From: Pinibacter sp031553495
GTDB lineage: Bacteria > Bacteroidota > Bacteroidia > Chitinophagales > Chitinophagaceae
Length of the DNA: 64,000 nucleotides
Assembly: GCA_031553495.1 (NCBI GenBank)
Contig: JAVBLN010000039.1
Span: 12,157 to 76,156 of the forward strand
Direction: 5' to 3'
Shown here: piece by piece, positions 7,853 through 16,658 of the stretch
How positions within the stretch are numbered: position 1 is the first letter of the stretch
How the letters are laid out: the number at the start of each line of letters is the position of its first letter
Notes under the pieces: generated by a model
Databases searched by the model: none
Told to the model about the DNA's origin: nothing
Seen by the model: only the letters and a program-made list of their open reading frames with translations
Made by a program: the position numbers and the translations under genes

Positions 7853-8653
7853 ATGCGCAAAGCTTTTTTGATATTTCTTATAACCTTATTTGTTTTCCCT
7901 CTCACTATTTCACTTAATGCTGGTGATGATTTCTGCAATACAAAGAATAGCGCTTTTAATACTGGCGAATATTTAAACTATAGGGTATATTATACTTTGG
8001 GAGTGTATGTAGCAGCAGGCGAAGCAAACTTTAATGTGACCCTTGAGCGCCTGAACAACAAACCTGTGTATCATGTAGTGGGTGATGGAAGAACATATAG
8101 TTTTTATGACAACTTTTTTAAAGTGCGTGATCGCTATGAAAGTTATATTGACACTTCTAACCTGCAACCTTTGAAATTTATCAGAAATGTAAATGAAGGG
8201 AGCTACAAGAAATACGAGAATGTAACTTTCAATAAATCGGCCAATACAGCTATTACCAATGCCGGCGTTTTTAAAGTGCCGGCTTGTGTGCAGGATGTAA
8301 TCAGCGCTATTTACTTTGCCAGGAATATAGATTTCAACAAATACAAACCAAATGACCGCATACCCTTTTCCATGTTTCTTGATAATGAAGTGTATGATCT
8401 ATATATCCGCTACATGGGAAAAGAAAAAATAAAAACCAAATATGGCTCATTCAACGCCGTAAAATTTAAACCGCTGCTTTTAAAAGGTACCATATTTGAA
8501 GGCGGCGAGAAAATGACAGTTTGGGTAAGTGATGATGCCAATCATATTCCTTTGCGGGTAGAAAGTCCTATAAGTGTGGGTAGCATAAAAGTGGATATGA
8601 TGGGCTATAAAAATCTTCGTTATCCGCTCAGTTCCATGATAAAAATGAAATAG
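7853..8653 (+). CDS. DUF3108 exported protein
   Basis: A 266-residue protein with an N-terminal signal sequence (hydrophobic residues 4-20). The beta-rich body matches DUF3108: FNTGEYLNYRVYYTLGVYVAAGEANF at the start, then DRYESYIDTSNLQPLKFIRNVNEGSYKKYENVTFN, and a final VWVSDDANHIPLRVESPISVGSIKVDM. Members are periplasmic or envelope proteins of unknown function. It shares a transcript direction with the flippase-like gene 24 bp upstream. Confidence 0.8.
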   Translation: MRKAFLIFLITLFVFPLTISLNAGDDFCNTKNSAFNTGEYLNYRVYYTLGVYVAAGEANFNVTLERLNNKPVYHVVGDGRTYSFYDNFFKVRDRYESYIDTSNLQPLKFIRNVNEGSYKKYENVTFNKSANTAITNAGVFKVPACVQDVISAIYFARNIDFNKYKPNDRIPFSMFLDNEVYDLYIRYMGKEKIKTKYGSFNAVKFKPLLLKGTIFEGGEKMTVWVSDDANHIPLRVESPISVGSIKVDMMGYKNLRYPLSSMIKMK

Positions 8654-8821
8654 TTTATTTAGTTGAAAATTGAAAGTGCTGCATACATGAGATGTAAAAG
8701 AAAATAATAGCATTCAATTAGAAAAACCAGGAACGAGAAAAGCAATTATAAGTATACTTTGTGTTTATTAATAAGAGTCGCCATCAGTGTGCTTTTTTTA
8801 TTATGAACCCAACATTTGAAT

Positions 8822-8876
8822 TACTATTAAACAGCCGTTGCGTCGCACTCTTGTGCTGTTGGTAATTCTATTCTGC
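8822..8876 (+). repeat. GTC element copy 5 (partial)
   Basis: Only the core variant GTTGCGTCGCACTCTTGTGC and the right arm GGTAATTCTATTCTGC remain. It lies downstream of the DUF3108 gene in the same direction. The 8654-9102 gap otherwise holds a heptad-like TTGAAAATTGAAAG run and copy 6. Confidence 0.65.
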
Positions 8877-8981
8877 AAATAACATGACCGCACTAAACGA
8901 TACCCTCGTCAATAAATTAATTGAAAAAAAATCACGAACCTACTCTGTGTTCCTTTGTGCCTCTTGTGGTTGAAAAACAGA

Positions 8982-9080
8982 TGAATAGAATTCCCTCTGT
9001 ACAAGTGAGTGACACAACGATGCTTAATAGTAGCACTACCGCCGGTCCCCCTAAAAAACTATTTTTAGTACGAAGAAGTA
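8982..9080 (-). repeat. GTC element copy 6
   Basis: Core and both arms are intact, and the 5' terminal repeat is preserved as TACTTCTTCGTACTAAAAAT, flanked by TA at 9081-9082. It lies 20 bp downstream of the minus-strand gene ending at 9103. Confidence 0.88.
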
Positions 9081-9102
9081 TAACCACTTAAAGCATTTCC
9101 AA

Positions 9103-9636
9103 TCAAAACCTCCAGCCGGCTTTTATTGACAGCCTGTTGAAACCATATTTGTAGTCATCCTTATCTTCATTGCCACCGGAGCTATATGTGAACCTTTTTT
9201 CAAAACTCTTATAACAGTACCCAATACTTAGAAGCAGCGTATTCCGCTTTTTGAACTGCCATAAATAGCCGACGCCGGCATCAAAATATGCACCACTTTT
9301 ATAGCTATAATTTTCTTCTTTGGAATCATTATAAAAGTTGATGCCGCCATCTACGTAAATGAATGGCCGCTCATTTTTATTTCCGATTTCGCGCCTCACA
9401 TCCAAAAAAACCGGAACAGAAATATAGCGATACAGATCAACGCCTGCACCTGCTGCGGCAAACCATTGTTTATATGCAACCCCGTTGACAGACTGAACGG
9501 CCGCTGATGTAAAATCACTATTCACAAGCAATGCGCCCTGAACAATGGAATGAAATACAGGTTTGTTTTGCGCATTTGCCTGCTGCATGCAAACAGCAGC
9601 AAATGCACAGAACACCACCCATTTTAAACAACTCAT
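9103..9636 (-). CDS. Predicted outer-membrane or periplasmic protein
   Basis: A 177-residue protein with a signal peptide (about residues 1-22, ending AQA/QN). The remainder alternates short aromatic-ended strands (FIYVDGGINFYND, YFDAGVGYLWQF, LLLSIGYCYKSF) and ends in ..SIKAGWRF with a C-terminal Phe, which suggests a small beta-barrel. No named family is recognised. Its start overlaps the upstream LVIVD lipoprotein stop by 4 bp (ATGA), so the two are translationally coupled and probably work at the same membrane. Confidence 0.65.
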   Translation of the reverse strand: MSCLKWVVFCAFAAVCMQQANAQNKPVFHSIVQGALLVNSDFTSAAVQSVNGVAYKQWFAAAGAGVDLYRYISVPVFLDVRREIGNKNERPFIYVDGGINFYNDSKEENYSYKSGAYFDAGVGYLWQFKKRNTLLLSIGYCYKSFEKRFTYSSGGNEDKDDYKYGFNRLSIKAGWRF

Positions 9637-10904
9637 TTTTGTAAGGTTATTTTGCTTAGTAATTTTAAATTGGAGGGATCGCTATAGTCGTATTGATACA
9701 AGCCATCTGTAGCCACCACCAGCGCCACTTTGTTATGTGCTATCACATCAAATGTTTCAATTCCGGAAATGGTAGATAACAATTTCAGATCATTCACATT
9801 GGAAGCATTGTACACTTTCAAACCATCTCTGCCATCGCAAATGAAAAGCAGGCTGCCGTCTTTTGAAAGTCCGTGCGGATTGGTCATTCCATATGTTTTG
9901 AGCAACGACGGCTTGTTAATATCAGAAATATCGAGCACATCGAGCTGGTTGGCAAATCCCTGGCAGGCAGTGCCTGATCTTAATGTTACATACGCGTATT
10001 TATTATCGGCAATTACAGGATCGCAACTGCGTACGTGTTCAAACTCACTTTCCTTTACCGGGTTGCCGCCATTGCTTATACTATACACAAACATACCTGC
10101 GGAAGATCCTATAAACAATTTATTCTGAAACGGGAAAATGGTTTCTATATTCCAGCCGATATCAACCTTTTTTTGGTGCGACGGATTTTGAGGAGAACTG
10201 ATTCCAAAAACGTTCAGCGCATTCCAGGTAACTGTGTATAGGTATTGATCGGCTATTGCGAAACGAGCCATTGAGCCGCCTATTCCAAAAGGAGAAGCAG
10301 ATTTGGAAGAAGAGGAGGCATAGGTTTGCAAACTGTTACTGGAAACATCATAACAATAAATATAGTTGTTGCTCTGGCTGCAATCCACGTCAATAGTAGT
10401 ATCGCGCTTAATATAGTTTACTAGCACTTTTGCACTATCGGTGCCATAATTAAGGTATGCGTACCCTGAAGGAGGAAATGCATTTTCGGTAAACTTAACT
10501 GCCTTTGCCTGTTCAGGATTGCTGATATCAATTGTTACAAGATCAGTATAGGAATCCGCATATAGATAATTTCCTTTAACAGCAAGATCGAGGTTGCCCG
10601 GAATATTGATAAACGCTATGTTTTGCGGAGATGCCGGGTTTGAATTGTTTATAATATGAACTCCCCGGTTCATTTCATTAAGGAATATATAATTGCCGTA
10701 CATGTAAATCTTTCCGGGTAACTCAATAGGTATGGATGAATTGCTTTTTACGTTGGCTTTTACTTGTTCTGTAGTTTGATAAACGGGGATGTAATAAGAA
10801 TAAGTTTTAGTGCAGTGATCTTTGAAGCAGCCTGTGAGCACAAAGGACAAGAAGGTTCCGAAGCCCATTATACAGGCTTGCGCAAGCAGCGTTGATTTTT
10901 TCAT
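9633..10904 (-). CDS. LVIVD-repeat lipoprotein
   Basis: A 423-residue protein with a lipoprotein signal ending FVLTGC (Cys26). The body consists of repeated blades of about 45 residues of the type GNYLYADSYTDLVTIDISNPEQAKAV, NKYAYVTLRSGT..QLDVLDISDINKPSLL and DGLKVYNASNVNDLKLLS. This is the LVIVD pattern, thought to form a surface beta-propeller. The function of the family is not known. It heads a two-gene operon with the barrel-like protein (ATGA overlap). Confidence 0.8.
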   Translation of the reverse strand: MKKSTLLAQACIMGFGTFLSFVLTGCFKDHCTKTYSYYIPVYQTTEQVKANVKSNSSIPIELPGKIYMYGNYIFLNEMNRGVHIINNSNPASPQNIAFINIPGNLDLAVKGNYLYADSYTDLVTIDISNPEQAKAVKFTENAFPPSGYAYLNYGTDSAKVLVNYIKRDTTIDVDCSQSNNYIYCYDVSSNSLQTYASSSSKSASPFGIGGSMARFAIADQYLYTVTWNALNVFGISSPQNPSHQKKVDIGWNIETIFPFQNKLFIGSSAGMFVYSISNGGNPVKESEFEHVRSCDPVIADNKYAYVTLRSGTACQGFANQLDVLDISDINKPSLLKTYGMTNPHGLSKDGSLLFICDGRDGLKVYNASNVNDLKLLSTISGIETFDVIAHNKVALVVATDGLYQYDYSDPSNLKLLSKITLQK

Positions 10905-10959
10905 GCTAAACTATTTTATATGCTGACAATCGATCTTTTCTAATCGTTGCGTTGCGGGC

Positions 10960-10986
10960 AAAAAAAACCCCGGAAAAAATCCGGGG
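10960..10986 (-). terminator. Rho-independent terminator
   Basis: On the minus strand CCCCGG-ATTTTTT-CCGGGG is followed by eight T. It lies 44 bp after the stop of the small minus-strand gene ending at 11030, and separates it from the LVIVD gene. Confidence 0.88.
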
Positions 10987-11029
10987 CAGAAACGATCAAT
11001 GTACTAAACTATTTATAATAGACATAACG

Positions 11030-11236
11030 CTAACCTTTATGGAATGCTGCCATTTCAATATCATCAAGCAACAGCTTACCTGCACGCTTCTCTTTCCTCA
11101 ATTCCGATTGTTGCTGCTTTTTATCAATTTTACTAGCTATTTTAAAGATGAATTTTTGCTTTGCTTCCTGTCCTTTAAAAAGACCAATAACCGATCCTAA
11201 GCCGAATGCTACGAGGATTATCAAATTCTGTTTCAT
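11030..11236 (-). CDS. Small membrane-anchored protein, unknown function
   Basis: About 68 residues from the ATG of MKQNLIIL (11236), or 71 from the upstream MKSMKQN (11245). It has one hydrophobic segment, NLIILVAFGLGSVIGLF, followed by a strongly charged Lys/Glu/Gln-rich tail (KQKFIFKIASKIDKKQQQSE). The clear terminator 44 bp past the stop supports expression as a single gene. No family is recognised. Confidence 0.5.
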   Translation of the reverse strand: MKQNLIILVAFGLGSVIGLFKGQEAKQKFIFKIASKIDKKQQQSELRKEKRAGKLLLDDIEMAAFHKG

Positions 11237-11245
11237 GCTTTTCAT

Positions 11246-11678
11246 AACTCATCTATTTAAATAGTTCATCAATTAATTACTATAGACAATTTTTTTTGCA
11301 AAAACGCTGTATGGATTTAAACAAATATTGTTCCTATCTATATAATTTTTATAAAAAAATTGGAAGCTATTGATCAGAGAATATTGTACTTAACCTTTTT
11401 GAAACATTGCTACGTCCGAAGGGAAAATGATGTTCGTATATTGATACCGTTTGCTTAAAAATGTCACCCTTTTATTACATTATTTTGAAATTTTTTTTTG
11501 AGATTTTATAATATAATTTTCATATAACATAAATCTATCAATTTTGTAGGGTATAAGCTTTAATTAAATATTAACCTTTGAGAGTTTCTTCAAAAGCCTT
11601 TACAGGTCGGCTTCCCAAACAGTATAGCGAAGGATGTTAAGATTGTTTTATTTTTACGGATTATCTTTATCTATAACA
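11246..11678. other. AT-rich spacer, no gene seen
   Basis: The spacer separates divergent genes and must hold their promoters. Very AT-rich blocks lie at 11465-11580, but I cannot fix a -33/-7 pair. No repeat element or hairpin of note was found. Confidence 0.5.
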
Positions 11679-13400
11679 ATGAAACATTACAAAAGGTTTT
11701 TACCTGCTACATTAATTTTAAGTTTTACGCTCAATACGACATTTGCGCAGTTTTTTCCTTCAAAATCTTATCCTAAAGATTATTTCAACAGTCCTGTAAA
11801 AATTCCTATCAGCCTTGCCGGCAATCTGGGTGAGTTGCGGCCCAACCATTACCACATGGGCCTTGATATGAAAACCCAACAAAAAGAGAATTTGCCTATA
11901 TATGCCGCAGCCGATGGATACGTGTCAAGAATAAAAATAGAACCCGGCGGTTTTGGAAGAGCTATATATATAAATCATCCGAACGGTTATACCACAGTCT
12001 ATTGCCATTTGAACGATTTTAACCCGGCTCTGGAAACCTGGGTAAAACAACAGCAATACAAACAGGAATCCTGGAGTGTGTATCTCGAGTTGCCGACTAA
12101 TTTATTTATTGTAAAAAAAGGCGAGTTTATAGCTTATAGTGGCAACACCGGCGGATCCCAGGGGCCACACCTGCATTTTGAAATACGCAGAACAGTTGAC
12201 GACGTCAACCTAAATCCTATGCTTTTTGGTTTACCAATTCCTGACAAAACCACTCCGGTTATAACAAGACTGGCGCTTTACAACAGAACCATGAGCTTAT
12301 ATGAGCAAGCACCTCGCATGCTGACTATTAAAAAAACCGCAGAGGGTTATGAAACAACTCAAAGCATTGTAACCGTATCGGCCAGGAAAGTAAGCTTCGC
12401 AGTGGGCGCCTATGATACGCAATCAGGTTCTACCAATCAAAACGGTATTTACGAAGCGGAATTGTATGATAACGGACAACCTATTACAGCTTTTCAAATG
12501 GACAATATCAGTTATGATCATACGAGATATTTGAATGCTCATATAGATTATAAGCTGAAATCATCTGGTGGCCCTTATGTGCAACACTTAAGCGAATTGC
12601 CCGGTTATATACATTCCATTTATTCAAAAGTAAAAGGCGATGGGGTTATAGATCTAAGCGATAAAGCCGTTCATACTATAAAAATAATTGTAAAGGACGC
12701 TGATGGCAACGTCTCTACACTTCAAACAAAAGTGCAGTGGAACGGAGAAAATACACCGGCGCCATCTGTGGCGGGTAAAATGTTTTACCCCTTAATGCTG
12801 GATGTATCTGAAAACAGCAGTTGCGAATTTTATATGGGAGAGAGATGCCTGTATGATTCCGTACATATAGCTTATAAATCAAGCGCTGCCACTGCAACCA
12901 GCGCCATTTCGGCCATTCATACTATTGGCGCCGCTTACATTCCCCTGCAGGAAGCAATGGTGGTGCGCATCAAACCCACCCGCAACCTTTCAGCTTCAGA
13001 TCAGCAAAGAGTAGTAATGCAGAGATTTGCAGGCAACAAAAAAGAAGTGCAGGAGGTGGAATGGAATAACGGTTGGGCTTCCGCAAAATTCAGGGATTTT
13101 GGAACCTTCCAGCTTTTGCTGGATACCGAAGCTCCGCAAATAATCACTGTTGGCTTCGCGAACAGCAGCAATGTTAAGAATGCTTCCCGGCTGGTAATAC
13201 AGGTGAAAGACAATTTTGGAAAACATAAAAACTTCCGAGCCGAGCTTGATGGCAAATGGCTGCGCTTTACCAATGATAAAAGCCTGAGTTTTATTTATAA
13301 AATGGATGAAAAATTTCCTTCAGGTACGCATACTTTAAAAGTATCCGTTGAAGACTTAGCCGGCAATATGACTGTGAAAGAATTCGTATTGACAAGATAA
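11679..13400 (+). CDS. M23 family metallopeptidase
   Basis: A 573-residue exported protein; the start at 11679 gives a good signal peptide (MKHYKRFLPATLILSF...FAQ). The N-terminal part is an M23 (LytM-like) domain with zinc ligands His59 and Asp63 in HYHMGLD and His164/His166 in GPHLHFEIR. It probably cleaves peptidoglycan cross-bridges. The C-terminal 350 residues are beta-rich and end in an Ig-like segment (SGTHTLKVSVEDLAGNM). Its usual partners are not adjacent. A 16-bp inverted repeat follows the stop by 10 bp and may end the transcript. Confidence 0.88.
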   Translation: MKHYKRFLPATLILSFTLNTTFAQFFPSKSYPKDYFNSPVKIPISLAGNLGELRPNHYHMGLDMKTQQKENLPIYAAADGYVSRIKIEPGGFGRAIYINHPNGYTTVYCHLNDFNPALETWVKQQQYKQESWSVYLELPTNLFIVKKGEFIAYSGNTGGSQGPHLHFEIRRTVDDVNLNPMLFGLPIPDKTTPVITRLALYNRTMSLYEQAPRMLTIKKTAEGYETTQSIVTVSARKVSFAVGAYDTQSGSTNQNGIYEAELYDNGQPITAFQMDNISYDHTRYLNAHIDYKLKSSGGPYVQHLSELPGYIHSIYSKVKGDGVIDLSDKAVHTIKIIVKDADGNVSTLQTKVQWNGENTPAPSVAGKMFYPLMLDVSENSSCEFYMGERCLYDSVHIAYKSSAATATSAISAIHTIGAAYIPLQEAMVVRIKPTRNLSASDQQRVVMQRFAGNKKEVQEVEWNNGWASAKFRDFGTFQLLLDTEAPQIITVGFANSSNVKNASRLVIQVKDNFGKHKNFRAELDGKWLRFTNDKSLSFIYKMDEKFPSGTHTLKVSVEDLAGNMTVKEFVLTR

Positions 13401-13409
13401 AAGTAATAA

Positions 13410-13464
13410 ACCACAAGGTTCACAAGCTCTCGTGTTTGCATAAAAAATTTGTGAACCTTGTGGT
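13410..13464. repeat. 16-bp inverted repeat, ACCACAAGG family
   Basis: ACCACAAGGTTCACAA (13410-13425) is perfectly inverted at 13449-13464, with a 23-nt loop. It is the cleanest copy of a family of AACCACAAGG...CCTTGTGGTT hairpins also seen near 373-470, 8950-8975, 17555-17650, 55050-55105 and 59710-59810. Confidence 0.8.
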
Positions 13465-13526
13465 AAAAGATACATTCTCCAAACAGCTTCTTAAACGCTT
13501 ATTTGGCAGTAAATATTTTAACCGGT

Positions 13527-13595
13527 GATAAGCATTCCTTCCGTACAAGTGAGTGACACAACCGAAGCCCAATCAGGGTACTACCGCCGGTCTCA
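13527..13595 (-). repeat. GTC element copy 7
   Basis: The left arm is the alternative CCCTGATTGGG hairpin instead of GCTACTATTAAGC; core and right arm are standard. It faces copy 8, 27 bp away, with the ACCGG ends inward. Confidence 0.85.
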
Positions 13596-13622
13596 TAATA
13601 ATAATCCTTTACATACCGATTA

Positions 13623-13730
13623 TATTTCGAACGGAATAATATTTTGTAATTATTTTTTTGGAACCGGCGGTAGTGCTACTATTAAGCATAGTTGTGTCAC
13701 TCACTTGTACAGTAGTAATCCTATTCGTCT
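13623..13730 (+). repeat. GTC element copy 8
   Basis: The 5' end is preserved: TA followed by TATTTCGAACGG, T-run, GGAACCGGCGG; standard core. With copy 7 it forms a long inverted repeat in the gap between the M23 peptidase and acyltransferase genes. Confidence 0.87.
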
Positions 13731-13860
13731 ATTTTTTCAACCACAAGGGGCACAATGGTTTTCACAAAAGGTACACAGGTATATTTGTGATTACTTTTCC
13801 TATTCTCAGCTTCCTTTCATTTTAAAGAGCTTCTGTTTTCTTTTACATTTTATACATACA

Positions 13861-13894
13861 GCATTCTCCATTCTCAATTTATTCAACTTTCAAG
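13861..13894. repeat. Heptad array, ATTCTCA class
   Basis: The units are ATTCTCC, ATTCTCA, ATTTATT, CAACTTT, CAAG. It lies just upstream of the acyltransferase gene. Confidence 0.7.
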
Positions 13895-13953
13895 TATAAA
13901 GCGCTAATTTGCAGCCTTCATCAAATTCTCATTCTAACACGTTATTTATAAAA

Positions 13954-15057
13954 ATGGAAACACCCGGAACAAAATCACATTACCAGATACTGGATGGCTT
14001 GCGAGGCGTAGCAGCACTCATGGTGGTGGCTTTTCACATTTGTGAAGCGCATGCCACCAGCCGCTTTGATCAGATCATTAACCACGGTTACCTGGCTGTA
14101 GATTTTTTCTTCCTGCTTTCAGGTTTTGTAATTGGGTATGCGTATGATGACAGATGGAACAGAATGACTGTTGGTGCTTTTATAAAACGCCGCCTGGTAA
14201 GACTTCAACCAATGGTTGTAGTGGGCACCATCATTGGAGCGATATTCTTTTACTTTCAAACTTCAGGATTGTGGCCCACAATAGCTCAGACGCCGGTTTG
14301 GAAGGTATTGCTGCTGGTACTGCTTGGCAGCTTTATGATTCCGATACCAACCTCTATGGATGTTCGCGGCTGGAACGAAACCTATCCACTCGACGGACCA
14401 GGCTGGTCTTTATTTTTTGAGTATATAGTAAATATCCTTTACGCACTATTTGTAAGAAGATTCTCAAAGCTTTTACTTGCCATTCTTGTGTTCCTTTCCG
14501 CCGGGGCATTGGTATATCTCGCAGTTACGCAGGGTGATGTTATTGGCGGCTGGTCGCTTACTGCAAAACAACTGGGTGTAGGATTTTCGAGAGTAATGTA
14601 TCCATTTTTCGCCGGGCTTCTTTTATTCAGAATGTTTAAACCCGGCTATGTGAAAAACGCGTTTTTATGGTGCAGCCTTCTATTAATGATAATACTGGCA
14701 ATACCAAGAATCGGCAACGCCGATCAGCTATGGATGAACGGTTTGTATGATGCATTCAATATCATTTTTATTTTTCCTGTTATCATATTTTTAGGAGCCA
14801 GTGGCAAAATAAACAATGGTTTTGCAAAAAAGATATGCAAGTTTTTGGGGGATATTTCATACCCGATTTATATCACGCATTACCCGATCATTTACACTTA
14901 TACCGCATGGGTGTACAACAACAAACTATCATTGAAGCAGGCTTTCCCTGTTGGCGCAACGGTTTTCATAGCTTCCATTGCCCTGGCATACGCATGCCTG
15001 AAACTATACGACGAACCTGTAAGAGCATGGCTGCAAAAAAAAGTTGCTGGCAAATAG
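13954..15057 (+). CDS. Acyltransferase 3 family membrane protein
   Basis: About 367 residues from the ATG at 13954. It starts with the family signature LDGLRGVAALMVVAFHI, in which the His is thought to be catalytic, followed by DFFFLLSGFVIGYAYD and then about ten transmembrane segments. Such proteins transfer acyl groups, often acetyl, to cell-surface carbohydrates across the inner membrane. No glycosyltransferase neighbours hint at the acceptor. The longer open frame from 13909 is less likely because it reads through a heptad-like AT-rich leader. Confidence 0.88.
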   Translation: METPGTKSHYQILDGLRGVAALMVVAFHICEAHATSRFDQIINHGYLAVDFFFLLSGFVIGYAYDDRWNRMTVGAFIKRRLVRLQPMVVVGTIIGAIFFYFQTSGLWPTIAQTPVWKVLLLVLLGSFMIPIPTSMDVRGWNETYPLDGPGWSLFFEYIVNILYALFVRRFSKLLLAILVFLSAGALVYLAVTQGDVIGGWSLTAKQLGVGFSRVMYPFFAGLLLFRMFKPGYVKNAFLWCSLLLMIILAIPRIGNADQLWMNGLYDAFNIIFIFPVIIFLGASGKINNGFAKKICKFLGDISYPIYITHYPIIYTYTAWVYNNKLSLKQAFPVGATVFIASIALAYACLKLYDEPVRAWLQKKVAGK

Positions 15058-15146
15058 CGGCAGGTTGTTGGTTGTTTTTATTATTTTGAATGCTTTTGTT
15101 TTTTTATATCTCATACATTCAGCATACTACATTCTCAATTCAAAAA

Positions 15147-16202
15147 CTACCATCTTATCAAGGCGCTTGCCCAGGTAAAGCCACTGCCAAATGCAGCCAG
15201 GCACACGAGGTCGCCTTCGTTTATCTTGCCACTTTCCCAGGCCTCGCATAGTGCAATAGGAATAGATGCCGCCGTAGTATTTCCGTATTTCTGAATATTG
15301 TTATACACCTGGTCGTTGCTTAGTTTTAGCGTTTGTTGCACAAACTGCGATATACGCAAATTAGCCTGGTGAGGTATCAGCATATTAATATCGTCCGTGG
15401 TAAGATTGTTGGCTGCAAGCGCTTCCCTGATCACTTCCGGAAATTTTACCGCTGCTTTTTTGAACACGGCAGGGCCATCCATGAATGGAAATATCTGTGC
15501 ATTATTAATCATTTCATGGCTCACAAATAATCCGCCAATAGTATTCTCATCAAAGTCGGCCACATTTTCATCAACCCAGTGATTTGCGTGAGAACCCGGA
15601 TTATACATTGCCAGCAATTCCGCCTCGCTACCATCGCTATGCAAATGTGTGCTCAAAATGCCTTCGCCTTCACTGGCCGGCTGCAATACAACAGCGCCGG
15701 CACCATCGCCAAACAACACACTCACATTTCGTCCGCGTGTACTTAAGTCTAATGCAAAAGAATGTTTTTCACTTCCTATAACAAGTATGTTTTTGTACAT
15801 ACCTGTTTTGATGAATTGATCTGCCACACTCAACGCGTAAATGAACCCGCTGCACTGGTTGCGCACATCAAGCGCTCCCACTTCTTTTAGTTTCAGCGCT
15901 CTTTGCACCAGCACGCCGCAACCCGGAAAATAATAATCCGGACTAAGTGTGGCAAAAACTATAAAATCTATATCCCGGGGGGTAATACCTGCACGTTCAA
16001 TCGCAATCTTCGCCGCTTCCACCCCCATTGTAGTGGTGGTTTCTCCTGTTTTATCTGCGAAACGACGTTCCTGAATGCCGGTGCGTTCCTGTATCCATTC
16101 GTCGCTGGTATCCATATATCTGGTAAGATCGTTGTTGGTAAACACATTTTTCGGAACATACATGCCGATGCCCGCAATTTTGGAATGATGCATAGCAATC
16201 AT
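15147..16202 (-). CDS. fabH: Beta-ketoacyl-ACP synthase III
   Basis: It condenses acetyl-CoA (or a branched acyl-CoA) with malonyl-ACP to start fatty acid synthesis. The 351-residue sequence has the Cys-His-Asn triad: Cys117 in NQCSGF, His278 in PHQAN and Asn308 in YGNTTAAS. The glycine loop FGDGAGAVVL is also clear. Two start codons are possible (MIAMHHS); the upstream ATG at 16202 is used, and 16193 is equally plausible. The gene stands apart from other fab genes and may be one of several paralogs in the genome. Confidence 0.92.
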   Translation of the reverse strand: MIAMHHSKIAGIGMYVPKNVFTNNDLTRYMDTSDEWIQERTGIQERRFADKTGETTTTMGVEAAKIAIERAGITPRDIDFIVFATLSPDYYFPGCGVLVQRALKLKEVGALDVRNQCSGFIYALSVADQFIKTGMYKNILVIGSEKHSFALDLSTRGRNVSVLFGDGAGAVVLQPASEGEGILSTHLHSDGSEAELLAMYNPGSHANHWVDENVADFDENTIGGLFVSHEMINNAQIFPFMDGPAVFKKAAVKFPEVIREALAANNLTTDDINMLIPHQANLRISQFVQQTLKLSNDQVYNNIQKYGNTTAASIPIALCEAWESGKINEGDLVCLAAFGSGFTWASALIRW

Positions 16203-16335
16203 GATTTTAATCGTTCAAAATAACAAAATCTGACGATGACTGCGAAATGAAACTATTGCAGTAGAAACTTTTTTAGTTAATGAATATTGAAAACTTTTAA
16301 AAATGATATATAAAACCCAATAACTGTTCCACTTA

Positions 16336-16442
16336 TATTTTACACTGCATAAAAGTGCATACTATTTTTTGGGCATCAGCGGTAGTGCTACTATTAAGCA
16401 TTGTTGTGTCACTCACTTGTACTGCAGTAATTCTGTTGAGCT
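16336..16442 (+). repeat. GTC element copy 9
   Basis: It begins TATTTTACACTGCATAAAAG after a TA, with T-run and a full core. It is oriented against both flanking minus-strand genes. The remaining 16443-16658 spacer shows no gene. Confidence 0.85.
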
Positions 16443-16658
16443 GGTGGGCAGCAGACAAGTACAAGTTGCAGCTTGCCGGTATTCTAATACAGGCAAACAC
16501 TACAACGTCCGGTTTGTTAAAATAAAGCAGGTACCTGGCGCTAAGTACCAATTATGTAGCGCAGGCCGGGGGCCCGCGCTAGTACAAATTCTGACAATTA
16601 TGAAAAGTGTTCCTTTTTAACTTGTGAATTAATTTAGTGTCTGCAAGAAAACTCACTA

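Noticed and set aside
13527..13730. GTC elements as integron attC sites
   Set aside because: They are 3' of genes and partly palindromic, but flanking genes are housekeeping in both orientations, the attC R-box (GTTRRRY) layout is absent, and there is no integrase.
16443..16620. 83-residue ORF overlapping GTC copy 9
   Set aside because: It starts in the element, has no motif, and its composition matches spacer DNA.
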